A stretch of DNA of 7,036 nt from Caldilineaceae bacterium (GTDB taxonomy: Bacteria > Chloroflexota > Anaerolineae > Caldilineales > Caldilineaceae), in assembly GCA_024643705.1 (NCBI GenBank), contig JAHEML010000195.1:1-7036 (forward strand), written 5' to 3'. The position numbers and the translations under genes are program-made. The notes beneath the pieces were generated by a model. It was not told the origin of the DNA and ran no database searches. It saw only the letters and a list, made by a program, of their open reading frames with translations. Below are positions 1-6,332 of this stretch, piece by piece (position 1 is the first letter of the stretch; each line of letters opens with the position of its first letter).

Positions 1-799
1 TGGTCAACACTTGGCCGATCTTCTGATCAACGTAGGTACATTGGGCATAATAGGTGGCAGTTGCCTTGCGGATGGCCTCTTCGTCGAAGGGCTGCTCCCA
101 GCCAAAATAGCGACGCATTCGATCCAGCGCTGGGTGGTCGGGCCAGTCGTCCTCGGCCCAATCTACAGGCAGGGGCATCTCGTCCACCGGATAGAGATCG
201 TAGAATTGCTGAGGCGCGATAAACGGTGGATGGGGGTTGACGAGGCTGACAAAAAGTACCCAGGGCTGCTCGTCCTGGGCGTGTTCGGCCAACCATCGGC
301 TGGCACGCTCGGCAATACGTGCGTCGTAGCGCAGATAGGATGATTCGCCCGGCCCCGCATTCAGAATGCCGTTGCGTCCTTTGCGCAGAGGTGGGTTCTC
401 CCGAATGCAACTGATCAGTTCCCCGATGCCTTCGGCCACGTACATGGCGTCGATCTTCTCGCTGAAACCGTCATCGTCCTCGGCCCGCCGGTAATGCAAC
501 TTGCCAATCGAATCCACCCGATAACCCTGGGCTTGCAAGCGGTGTCCCCAGGCAGGCGGGTGGCCCGTGTAGGGAAAGGCGTTGTCCCACAGGCGGATGT
601 CGTGGACGTAGCGCCCGGTTGCCAACGAGCCGCGGCTGGGCACACAAATGGGGCAGTTGGTATAGCCATTGGCGAACCGCGTGCCCCGCTCGGCCAATCT
701 GTCCAAATGGGGTGTCTGCACAATCGGGTTGCCATCGCTGCCAGTGGCGCTGGCCTGATGCTCGTCGGAGCAGATAAAAAGAAGATTCGTGGGCTTCAT
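1..799 (-). CDS. Type I (formylglycine) sulfatase, N-terminal part, cut by the left edge
   Basis: This gene encodes a sulfatase of the alkaline-phosphatase superfamily, which hydrolyses sulfate esters; some relatives act on phosphonate monoesters. The frame is open from the ATG at 799-797 to base 1, giving 266 residues of a family usually about 450-550 long. Visible motifs are the N-terminal SDEH metal site (D12), the signature C52-V-P-S-R56 followed by GSLATGR, in which C52 would be matured to formylglycine, GKLH (K100, H102), and NPHPPF (H190). The later DH/DN metal ligands lie outside the window. There is no signal peptide, because the first beta strand (TNLLFIC) begins at residue 4, so the enzyme is probably cytoplasmic. 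The Shine-Dalgarno is poor (GAAAG about 8 bases upstream). The gene diverges from the amidohydrolase operon, which suggests joint regulation. Family is certain; the substrate is unknown. Confidence 0.95.
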   Translation of the reverse strand, partial: MKPTNLLFICSDEHQASATGSDGNPIVQTPHLDRLAERGTRFANGYTNCPICVPSRGSLATGRYVHDIRLWDNAFPYTGHPPAWGHRLQAQGYRVDSIGKLHYRRAEDDDGFSEKIDAMYVAEGIGELISCIRENPPLRKGRNGILNAGPGESSYLRYDARIAERASRWLAEHAQDEQPWVLFVSLVNPHPPFIAPQQFYDLYPVDEMPLPVDWAEDDWPDHPALDRMRRYFGWEQPFDEEAIRKATATYYAQCTYVDQKIGQVLT

Positions 800-852
800 T
801 GGTCTGCTTTCGGGGAACGGTCAGAAATGGGGTCAAAGGCACAAGTTGGAGC

Positions 853-881
853 AGAATAGCATAAATGGGAGTAGCCAACAA
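853..881 (-). promoter_or_regulatory. Candidate sigma-70 promoter for the sulfatase
   Basis: On the minus strand, TTGTTG (881-876) and TATTCT (858-853) are separated by exactly 17 bases. Each hexamer matches the consensus in four of six positions or better, and both point at the sulfatase start about 50 bases away. This would leave a leader of roughly 45-50 nucleotides. It was identified by motif and spacing only. Confidence 0.5.
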
Positions 882-909
882 ACAGTAAAAAAGCACCCAG
901 AAATCGTCG

Positions 910-938
910 TTGACACCATTAGCCCAGCCGGGTAGAAT
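910..938 (+). promoter_or_regulatory. Strong sigma-70 promoter for the amidohydrolase operon
   Basis: A perfect -35 box TTGACA (910-915) and a -10 box TAGAAT (933-938) are separated by the ideal 17 bases. Transcription would start near 945, leaving a leader of about 55 nucleotides before the ATG at 1001. No other convincing promoter is visible in the short gaps between the four following genes, so this one probably drives all four. It lies back to back with the sulfatase promoter, about 30 bases apart. Confidence 0.75.
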
Positions 939-961
939 AGACCAATCTCGCATCTCCCTAC

Positions 962-979
962 CCCAATTTCCACCCAATT
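962..979 (+). repeat. Direct repeat CCCAATT, 11-base period, in the operon leader
   Basis: CCCAATT occurs at 962-968 and again at 973-979, in an otherwise pyrimidine-rich stretch between the predicted transcription start and the ribosome binding site. The 11-base period equals about one DNA turn, as would suit a regulator binding the same face. With only two copies of seven bases, chance is possible. Confidence 0.3.
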
Positions 980-1000
980 CTCCCCCACGGAGGCAGACCA

Positions 1001-2146
1001 ATGCCAGCACCCCCTACCGCGAATAAAGACTTTGACTTGCTGATCAGAGGGGCAAGAGTGATCGATCCCGCGCAGCATATGGACGCGATTTGCGACATCG
1101 CCGTGCAGGATGGTCGCATCGCAGGTGTGGGGGATTTTTCCGCCGCGACTGCGGCCCAGGTCATCGATGCCAGCGGATCGATTGCCAGCCCCGGTTGGAT
1201 CGACCTCCACGCCCATGTCTTCTACGGCGGCAGTGCCAGCGGCATCGACGCAGATGCCGACGCCGGGATCGCCACTGGGGTGACAACCGTGGTGGATGCG
1301 GGCAGCACAGGGGCTGCTGTATGGAAGGATTTTCGCGAAGGAGTCATGGCAACAGCCCAAACCAGGGTTCTCGCCTTTCTCAATATCTCCGTCAACACAG
1401 CGATGAAAACCAAGCATGGCGATTGGGCCAATTTTTCCCAAAGTAAAACCATCCAACTGGCCGAGCAAGAGGCCGCCGCGGGCCACTGCCTGGGCATTAA
1501 AGTGCTTGCCAGCCAGACCCACTGCGGAGCCATGGGGATCACCCCAGTCAAGCTGGCCCGACAGGCGGCTCGGCTCTCGGGCACAGGGCTGATGGTCCAT
1601 ATTGGCAATGCGCCCCCTCTCATCGACGAAGTGCTGGACCTGCTGGGCGAGGGCGACATTGTCACCCACTGCTGGCACGGAAAATATGGCGGCATTTTGG
1701 GCCGAGACAAGAAACCCTTGCCCGCGATTTGGGCCGCAGCCGAACGGGGCGTTAAATTCGACATTGGTCACGGCTCGGCCAGCTTTGCCTTCGACACAGC
1801 CCGCCACGCGCTTGATGCGGGCCTGCCCCTCCACGCCATTTCTACTGATCTGCACGGTGGGTGCATCAATGGCCCGGTCTTCAGCCAGGGGACCACAATG
1901 GCAAAGTTTCTGCATCTCGGCTTCTCCCTCCCCGAAGTGATCCGCCTGAGCACATCATCCCCGGCCCAGTTAATCGGGCGGGGCGACAGCCTCGGCTCGC
2001 TGGCCGTGGGGCGAGAGGCGGACATCACCATTTTCCAAGTGGCGGATGGGAATTTCGAATTCACCGACAGCGAAGGCGAGAAAGAGCAGGCCACCCGCAA
2101 CCTAGAGGTAATCCACACCGTGCGCGCCGGACGAATCGTCAAGTAG
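1001..2146 (+). CDS. Metal-dependent amidohydrolase/deacetylase, COG3964-like (EF_0837/AHA_3915 family)
   Basis: This is a 381-residue amidohydrolase-superfamily enzyme with a beta sandwich around a TIM barrel. The full binuclear metal set is visible: H70-A-H72 after GWIDL, K167 (the likely carboxylated bridging lysine, in GIKVLAS), H200 (MVHIGN), H223 (VTHCWHG) and D283 (STDLHGG). The N-terminal LLIRGARVIDP and C-terminal GREADITIF stretches form the sandwich. Members of this family are often misnamed dihydroorotase or adenine deaminase. From memory, characterised COG3964 enzymes hydrolyse acetyl-(R)-mandelate and related acylated compounds, so deacylation is the expected chemistry. The start is set by GGAGG at 989-993, seven bases before the ATG. 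It is the first gene of the four-gene operon. In other bacteria this family is encoded beside a SelA-like PLP enzyme, as it is here. The natural substrate is unknown. Confidence 0.93.
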   Translation: MPAPPTANKDFDLLIRGARVIDPAQHMDAICDIAVQDGRIAGVGDFSAATAAQVIDASGSIASPGWIDLHAHVFYGGSASGIDADADAGIATGVTTVVDAGSTGAAVWKDFREGVMATAQTRVLAFLNISVNTAMKTKHGDWANFSQSKTIQLAEQEAAAGHCLGIKVLASQTHCGAMGITPVKLARQAARLSGTGLMVHIGNAPPLIDEVLDLLGEGDIVTHCWHGKYGGILGRDKKPLPAIWAAAERGVKFDIGHGSASFAFDTARHALDAGLPLHAISTDLHGGCINGPVFSQGTTMAKFLHLGFSLPEVIRLSTSSPAQLIGRGDSLGSLAVGREADITIFQVADGNFEFTDSEGEKEQATRNLEVIHTVRAGRIVK

Positions 2147-2169
2147 CATCTCCATTTTGAAAAGGTTTT

Positions 2170-2808
2170 ATGAATACCACCACAAGTCATAGGCTGCCCT
2201 GGGATGTCCTACTCATCGGGGGCGCGTCCGGCGTTGGCAAAACCAGCGTCAGCTACGCCCTGGCACGCCACTTTGGTGTGGGCATCACCGAAGTGGACGA
2301 CCTGCACATCGTGTTGGAATGCTTAACCACGCCAGAGCAGCAGCCGCTTTTGCACTACTGGCAAACCAACCCAGACGCGGGCAACCTGTCGGCGGAAGGA
2401 ATCATGGAACTGCATATTTCCGTCTGCCGGGTGCTGGCCCCAGCCATTAACGCCGTGATGGAAAACCACATCGAAACCCATATGCCCATTGTGCTGGAAG
2501 GCGATTATCTGATCCCAGAAATGCTGTTGTCGACGGCAACGATACCGGCAACGGGCCAGCCCGGCGCGGCTGAACGGACAAAAATCGAACGGGCCAAAGG
2601 CATCTTTCTCTTCGAGCCAGACGAAACGCAGATTCTCCGCAACTTTGCAGCGCGTGAGCCAGACGAAGGCGATCAGACAGGCAGGGCACGGGTTAGCTGG
2701 CTCTTGGGCCAATGGCTCCAAGATGAGTGTCAGCGATACGATATAGCAGCGCTGCCCTGCCGCCCGTGGGACACCCTGCCAGCGCGCATCCAAGAAGCCA
2801 TCGCCTAG
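2170..2808 (+). CDS. Small P-loop kinase/ATPase (2-phosphoglycerate-kinase-like), substrate unknown
   Basis: This 212-residue protein is built like a small-molecule kinase. A Walker A motif G18-A-S-G-V-G-K24-T25 follows the first hydrophobic strand (DVLLIGG), then comes an acidic EVDDLH motif (D43, D44) typical of substrate or magnesium binding. VLEGDYLIP (E110, D112) sits at the position expected for the second acidic strand. A later segment with REPDE and several arginines (about residues 160-175) may form a lid. It resembles P-loop proteins annotated as 2-phosphoglycerate kinase or simply AAA-type ATP-binding protein. It has no signal peptide or membrane segment. It begins 23 bases after the amidohydrolase, with a weak AAAGG four bases before the ATG, so it may be translated less than its neighbours. 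It could phosphorylate a pathway intermediate; this is inference from position only. Confidence 0.8.
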   Translation: MNTTTSHRLPWDVLLIGGASGVGKTSVSYALARHFGVGITEVDDLHIVLECLTTPEQQPLLHYWQTNPDAGNLSAEGIMELHISVCRVLAPAINAVMENHIETHMPIVLEGDYLIPEMLLSTATIPATGQPGAAERTKIERAKGIFLFEPDETQILRNFAAREPDEGDQTGRARVSWLLGQWLQDECQRYDIAALPCRPWDTLPARIQEAIA

Positions 2809-2840
2809 CTACCACTCCCCTTACCCAGGGCGCGCCCCCA

Positions 2841-4238
2841 ATGACCCAAACCGTGTTGGCAGTAGACATCGGCTCCACCTGGTGCAAAGCCGCCTGGCTG
2901 GACAATCGCGGGCAGATGCTTGCCCAGGGCCGCGCTTACACCCGAGACATCCCCCCCGGCATGCACACCACCCCCGATGGTTTTTGGGGCGCGTTTGTGG
3001 CTGCGGTGCAGTACGCAACCGCCCGGCTACCGTCGGATGCTGTGCCAGCGGCCATTGGCATCTCCTGCCGCGCCCTCTTTGGCATCTGCCTGGACGCCGA
3101 CGGCAACGGCTCGTGGCCCGCCTGGCAAATGGCCCTGGATCGCTACACAAATCCTGTTATTGCCTACGCCCACACAGACGAAGCCTGGAATGGCGCAAAT
3201 CCTTTTCTCTACGGCTACACCCCCTCCTTTGCTGGTATATTTCTTTGGTTGCGCACCCATCAGCCCCAGCCATTGACAAAAGTGGTGCGGGCCGGCGCGC
3301 TGCGGGATTATATCGTCTACCGCATGACCGACGCATGGGTGACAGACCCAGCCACCGGACCCAATCAGTACACCTGGCCCGAAGGACTTTTTCCTCTTTC
3401 CGGGCTTACCCCCGATGCGCTCCCCGCCATCCTGGACCCCCACACGATCGCCGGTGGATTGACCACCGCAGCCAGCGAAGCTCTGGGGCTACCGCAGGGG
3501 CTGCCTGTAGTAGTCGGCCAACACGATGGCGCGGCGGCCAACTTGGGCGTGGGCGCGATCCGGCCCAACGATGGCTGCTTCACCTTGGGCACAAACTACG
3601 TCTTTCGGGGTGTCATGGGAACCCATCCCGGAACCCACGCAATGGGTTATTGGGTGGCCCCTGGCATCTGGTCGTTTGTGGGCAACATCGGCCCGGCCAC
3701 CCGTCAATTCGAGCTGATGACCAGAGCCATCGACGAAGAGACGCCCGCTGTTGCCGATATTCACAAACGGCTGGCCCCGCTTGCGGCGGAGATTCCACCG
3801 GGGAGCAAGGGGCTGGTGCTTGGCCCACTGCCCGGCCCCAATCCTGGCGACGACGATTCGCTCTGCCGTGCTGTGGGCCAGGCTCTTGAAAATGGCTATA
3901 CACAAGGTGCCGTCTATCGAGCCGTATTGGAAGCCGTGGCCGGGGCTGAACTACGGCTGGTGGATCGGGCACGGCAAGCAGGCGCGCGCCCCACCCGCTT
4001 TGTTGCCACGGGTGGCGGCGCGGCCAACCGAACCTTTCTGCAGATTCTGGCATCGGTGCTGGGCGCGCCTGTGGAGATGGGGCAAACCGAGGGAGGTATT
4101 CTGGGAGCGGGCATAGCTGCGGCGGTGGGCGCGGGCTGGTACAATTCGCTAGCTGGGGCGCTGACAGCCATGGGAACCCCCGGCCCAATTGTACAGCCCG
4201 ACCCCGATGCTGTCGCCTTTTATGCCCGGCAAGAATAG
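2841..4238 (+). CDS. FGGY-family carbohydrate kinase (xylulokinase/gluconokinase-like)
   Basis: This is a 465-residue ATP-dependent sugar or sugar-acid kinase of the FGGY family, close to the usual 480-500. The N-terminal phosphate-binding strand D9-I-G-S-T13 opens the first actin-like domain. The catalytic base is very likely D229, in VVVGQHDGAAANLG, matching the position of the xylulokinase aspartate. The second ATP-binding domain shows ATGGGAANR (G391-G393) and the late TEGGILGAGIAAAVG stretch. I chose the ATG at 2841 because the DIGST strand starts eight residues later, as is normal. A GTG at 2727 in the same frame would add 38 low-complexity residues and overlap the previous gene by 82 bases. 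The ribosome site is weak (AGGG at 2827-2830). The family phosphorylates xylulose, gluconate, glycerol and others, so the substrate cannot be read from the sequence. The neighbouring ammonia-lyase suggests an amino sugar acid. Confidence 0.93.
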   Translation: MTQTVLAVDIGSTWCKAAWLDNRGQMLAQGRAYTRDIPPGMHTTPDGFWGAFVAAVQYATARLPSDAVPAAIGISCRALFGICLDADGNGSWPAWQMALDRYTNPVIAYAHTDEAWNGANPFLYGYTPSFAGIFLWLRTHQPQPLTKVVRAGALRDYIVYRMTDAWVTDPATGPNQYTWPEGLFPLSGLTPDALPAILDPHTIAGGLTTAASEALGLPQGLPVVVGQHDGAAANLGVGAIRPNDGCFTLGTNYVFRGVMGTHPGTHAMGYWVAPGIWSFVGNIGPATRQFELMTRAIDEETPAVADIHKRLAPLAAEIPPGSKGLVLGPLPGPNPGDDDSLCRAVGQALENGYTQGAVYRAVLEAVAGAELRLVDRARQAGARPTRFVATGGGAANRTFLQILASVLGAPVEMGQTEGGILGAGIAAAVGAGWYNSLAGALTAMGTPGPIVQPDPDAVAFYARQE

Positions 4239-4291
4239 AGCGCAACCCATGCCAACACTGGTCATCCTTCCCTGCAAAACGGAGTGAGACA

Positions 4292-5383
4292 ATGAACTAC
4301 CTGGATAAATTGAATGTTCCCCAGGTGATCAACGCCAGCGGGCGGATGACAGCCCTGGGTGTGAATACCCTAAACGACGAGGTGACCGAAGCCGTGGCCC
4401 AGGCGGGTCGGTCCTATGTGGATATGCGTACCTTGCGTCAAGCCGCCGAAGAGCGTATCGCCCGGTTGATCGGCGCAGAAGATGCCATGATCACCACCGG
4501 GGCGGCCGCGGGCGTGGCCCTGATGGTGGCTGGGTGCATTGCCGGGGACGATATCAACCGCGTCCAGGCCCTGCCCAACCCGCTGGGCCACCCAAACCAA
4601 ATCCTGCTGCAAGCGGGTCATCAAGTCAGCTTTGGTGCACCGATTGTCCAGATGATCCGCATGGCTGGCGGAGAGCCGCGGCCTGTCGGGCTGGTCAATT
4701 CTGTCAGCGAAGCCCATGTGACCGGCGCGTTTGGCCCCCAGGTGGCGGCCTTTCTCTATGTCCAGTCCCACCACACCGTCCACAAAGGGATGCTCTCCCT
4801 GGCCCGTTGTGTGGAACTGAGCAGCAACGCGGGTGTGCCGCTGCTCATCGACGCGGCCGCCGAGGAAGACCTGACCCATTTTGTCCAGAGTGGCGCGGCG
4901 CTTGTCGCCTTTAGCGGGGGCAAAGCGATTGGCGGGCCAACCAGCGGAATTGTGGCTGGGCAAAACGCACTGGTGCAGGCGTGTCGAGCACAAAACGGGG
5001 GGATTGGCCGCCCCATGAAGGTGGGTAAGGAGCAGATTCTCGGCCTGTGGGTGGCTCTGGAAGCCTATGCCCAGCGGGACACAAGCGCAGAACAGGCGCG
5101 CAACAGCAAACTTGTGGACGATCTGCTGGCGGGGTTCGCCCCCTTTGCCGAAACCCGGCGGCTGACCGACGAGGCAGGACGGGGCATCGAGCGGGCGGCG
5201 ATTCTCCTGCCGCCAGACCAAACAGCGGCGTTGCTCACTTTTTTGGAAAAAGGCGCGCCGCCCATTCACACCCGCAGCCACCAGGCCAATCTGGGCATTG
5301 TCGTCTTCGATCCCCGACCCCTGGCCGACGGGGATGTGGAGATAATCGTGAATAGGGTGGGGGCGTTCTTTCGGGGGGAGTGA
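4292..5383 (+). CDS. SelA-like PLP enzyme, D-glucosaminate-6-phosphate ammonia-lyase (DgaE/EF_0838) family
   Basis: This 363-residue fold-type I PLP enzyme belongs to the SelA-related group. K211 in FSGGKAIGGPTSG is the expected Schiff-base lysine. D187 in LLIDAAAEEDL should contact the pyridine nitrogen; DAAAEEDL is a phrase I associate with the EF_0838/DgaE branch rather than with true selenocysteine synthase. The N-terminal NASGRMTALGV and the ITTGAAAGVAL stretch (cofactor phosphate region) also fit. SelA itself is about 100 residues longer. DgaE in Salmonella converts D-glucosaminate 6-phosphate to 2-keto-3-deoxygluconate 6-phosphate and ammonia; related substrates are possible here. GGAG at 4281-4284 is seven bases before the ATG. 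It is the last gene of the operon and ends six bases before the terminator hairpin. The partner aldolase (DgaF type) is not seen in the window. Confidence 0.9.
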   Translation: MNYLDKLNVPQVINASGRMTALGVNTLNDEVTEAVAQAGRSYVDMRTLRQAAEERIARLIGAEDAMITTGAAAGVALMVAGCIAGDDINRVQALPNPLGHPNQILLQAGHQVSFGAPIVQMIRMAGGEPRPVGLVNSVSEAHVTGAFGPQVAAFLYVQSHHTVHKGMLSLARCVELSSNAGVPLLIDAAAEEDLTHFVQSGAALVAFSGGKAIGGPTSGIVAGQNALVQACRAQNGGIGRPMKVGKEQILGLWVALEAYAQRDTSAEQARNSKLVDDLLAGFAPFAETRRLTDEAGRGIERAAILLPPDQTAALLTFLEKGAPPIHTRSHQANLGIVVFDPRPLADGDVEIIVNRVGAFFRGE

Positions 5384-5389
5384 AATGTA

Positions 5390-5434
5390 AAAAGTGAAGC
5401 GTGGGATCGTCGTCCGATCTCACGCTTCACTTTT
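5390..5434. terminator. Bidirectional intrinsic terminator between convergent genes
   Basis: Left arm 5390-5409 pairs with right arm 5415-5434 over 20 bases with a five-base loop. The only imperfection is one G-U wobble (5404 with 5420). The stem ends are A-rich on the left and T-rich on the right, so each strand reads a hairpin followed by uridines: TTTT at 5431-5434 on plus, and five T on minus (complement of 5389-5393). It begins six bases after the PLP gene's stop. It contains the first base of the minus-strand CBM9-like gene's stop codon (5436-5434), so it serves both. Confidence 0.9.
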
Positions 5435-6084
5435 CAGCCCTCAATCCTTAACACCCCAAACTGAGCTGGCCGGTGAAAATCCGCCGGGTTTGTCAGCGTG
5501 GGCGACCAGCAGCTAAACTCCGGTGCTTCGCCCCGGGGCCGCTCGATGCGATAAAAGTTGGCCCGCCAGATTGTGGGCAGGGGGCCGGACGGCACAATGC
5601 CCACCCAGGGCAGCACCAACACCACCCTCCAGCGATCCTCGCTCTCGACAATCTCGGCCTGCCAGCGAATGCCCGGCCAATCCCAAGCCGTGTCCACCAC
5701 CATCTGCACCCGATCCCCGGTGGGATTTTGCACCCAGGCGTCGAAAAGCACGCCGTTCGGGCTGATCTCGATCTCGGCATAGTCCGTGGGTGTATCTGCA
5801 CCACCAGCCAGAAAAATCTCCACAACTTCCTCGTCATAGATTGGATCATCCCGCTGGGTGAATGTACCCCAAATGTCCTTGTCGTGGCAATCAAAACGCA
5901 CATACAAGGCGGCAGCGTCGTAACAGATGCGTACATCTGCCTGCTGCTGGGCTGGACGGCTACCATCGGCCAGAATCAACGGCGGGAGAGAGGGTACGTC
6001 CTGCCAGGGCAAGCTATCCAACCCAGCGCTGGCGTCCCAGCCGGATGGAACAGGCGGAATGGCCGCTTCGGGAAGTTGGTTCAT
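5434..6084 (-). CDS. CBM9-like (DOMON-type) carbohydrate-binding protein, no export signal
   Basis: This 216-residue protein consists almost wholly of one CBM9-like beta-sandwich domain. Visible family features are V-R-I-C-Y55-D56 with LYV (60-62), then RDDPIYDEEVVEIFL (78-92), YAEIEISPNGVLFDAWV, a W-A-E-I-like strand, and a C-terminal NFYRIERP, WSPT and FHRPAQFGVLRI. True CBM9 modules bind the reducing ends of sugar chains, but stand-alone proteins of this kind have no settled role. No signal peptide, membrane segment or catalytic domain is present, so it is probably cytoplasmic. The ATG at 6084-6082 is fixed by a strong GGAGGT (6095-6090) about six bases upstream. It converges on the PLP operon and diverges from the molybdopterin gene. 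A link to sugar metabolism by the operon is plausible but unproven. Confidence 0.85.
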   Translation of the reverse strand: MNQLPEAAIPPVPSGWDASAGLDSLPWQDVPSLPPLILADGSRPAQQQADVRICYDAAALYVRFDCHDKDIWGTFTQRDDPIYDEEVVEIFLAGGADTPTDYAEIEISPNGVLFDAWVQNPTGDRVQMVVDTAWDWPGIRWQAEIVESEDRWRVVLVLPWVGIVPSGPLPTIWRANFYRIERPRGEAPEFSCWSPTLTNPADFHRPAQFGVLRIEG

Positions 6085-6192
6085 CGACTACCTCCGTTGG
6101 AATAAGAGCAGAAAAGTTGATGCAGTTCAAAAAGGAACGCCGTGTCGGGCTATCGGACAAAAAGTGGCACAAAAGTTGGGTCTTTCCACTCT

Positions 6193-6219
6193 AGTATACC
6201 AGAGAGCGCTGCGCCTCAA
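6193..6219 (-). promoter_or_regulatory. Extended -10 promoter for the CBM9-like gene
   Basis: On the minus strand TGGTATACT (6201-6193) is a good extended -10 element (TG, one base, then TATACT). A TTGAGG (6219-6214) lies 15 bases upstream as a weak -35 with short spacing, which an extended -10 promoter tolerates. The leader would be about 100 nucleotides. Confidence 0.55.
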
Positions 6220-6247
6220 CCAGGAACCATCACCCATCCCGATCCTG

Positions 6248-6274
6248 TTGCTTTCTACCCAAACGGTGTACAAT
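6248..6274 (+). promoter_or_regulatory. Possible promoter for the molybdopterin oxidoreductase gene
   Basis: TACAAT at 6269-6274 is a good -10 box. The best upstream partner is TTGCTT (6248-6253), only 15 bases away, so the -35 match is suboptimal. It lies about 60 bases before the preferred start codon and diverges from the CBM9-like promoter. Confidence 0.4.
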
Positions 6275-6319
6275 TTCGGGAGCTGTGAACCCAACAATCA
6301 TCTTCTCCGCCATCCGACC

Positions 6320-6324
6320 GGAGG
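6320..6324 (+). promoter_or_regulatory. Ribosome binding site deciding a GTG start
   Basis: GGAGG lies eight bases before the GTG at 6333-6335. An upstream in-frame GTG at 6285 has GGGAG only two bases away, too close to serve, so the downstream GTG is preferred. Confidence 0.75.
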
Positions 6325-6332
6325 CCACGCCC

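Larger units (their letters stand above)
798..1002. repeat. Word AGACCAAT repeated three times in the divergent control region
   Basis: The 8-base word AGACCAAT occurs at 939-946 (across the predicted operon transcription start), at 995-1002 (running into the amidohydrolase ATG), and inverted at 798-805 (running into the sulfatase ATG). Around the two start codons the match is longer: GCAGACCAATG is identical at 993-1003 and, inverted, at 807-797. It could be an operator, a shared translation-initiation context, or chance. Confidence 0.4.

Noticed and set aside
833..1915. 360-codon open frame on the minus strand
   Set aside because: It lies opposite the amidohydrolase, whose full metal-ligand set is intact. 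The translation is low-complexity and shows no recognisable motif; it is a shadow produced by GC-rich codon use.
2727..2840. GTG start at 2727 for the FGGY kinase
   Set aside because: It would add 38 residues that match no kinase feature and overlap the preceding gene by 82 bases. The ATG at 2841 puts the DIGST strand at the usual position.
4370..5281. 303-codon open frame on the minus strand
   Set aside because: It is antisense to the PLP enzyme and has no family motif, no ribosome site and no promoter; it is a shadow frame.
4292..5383. True selenocysteine synthase (selA)
   Set aside because: The protein is about 100 residues too short, contains the DAAAEEDL phrase of the ammonia-lyase branch, and sits with sugar-type genes rather than selB or selD.
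5473..6105. 210-codon open frame on the plus strand
   Set aside because: It is antisense to the CBM9-like gene, whose domain pattern and strong ribosome site settle the coding strand.
6163..6190. Possible attenuator hairpin (AGTGG with CCACT, then a T-run on the minus strand) in the CBM9-like gene leader
   Set aside because: The stem is short, has a four-base bulge, and begins at or before the predicted transcription start, so the transcript may not contain both arms.
6285..6332. Upstream GTG start at 6285 for the molybdopterin oxidoreductase
   Set aside because: It is in frame, but its GGGAG is only two bases away and the added 16 residues contain no cluster or signal motif. GTG 6333 has GGAGG at proper spacing.
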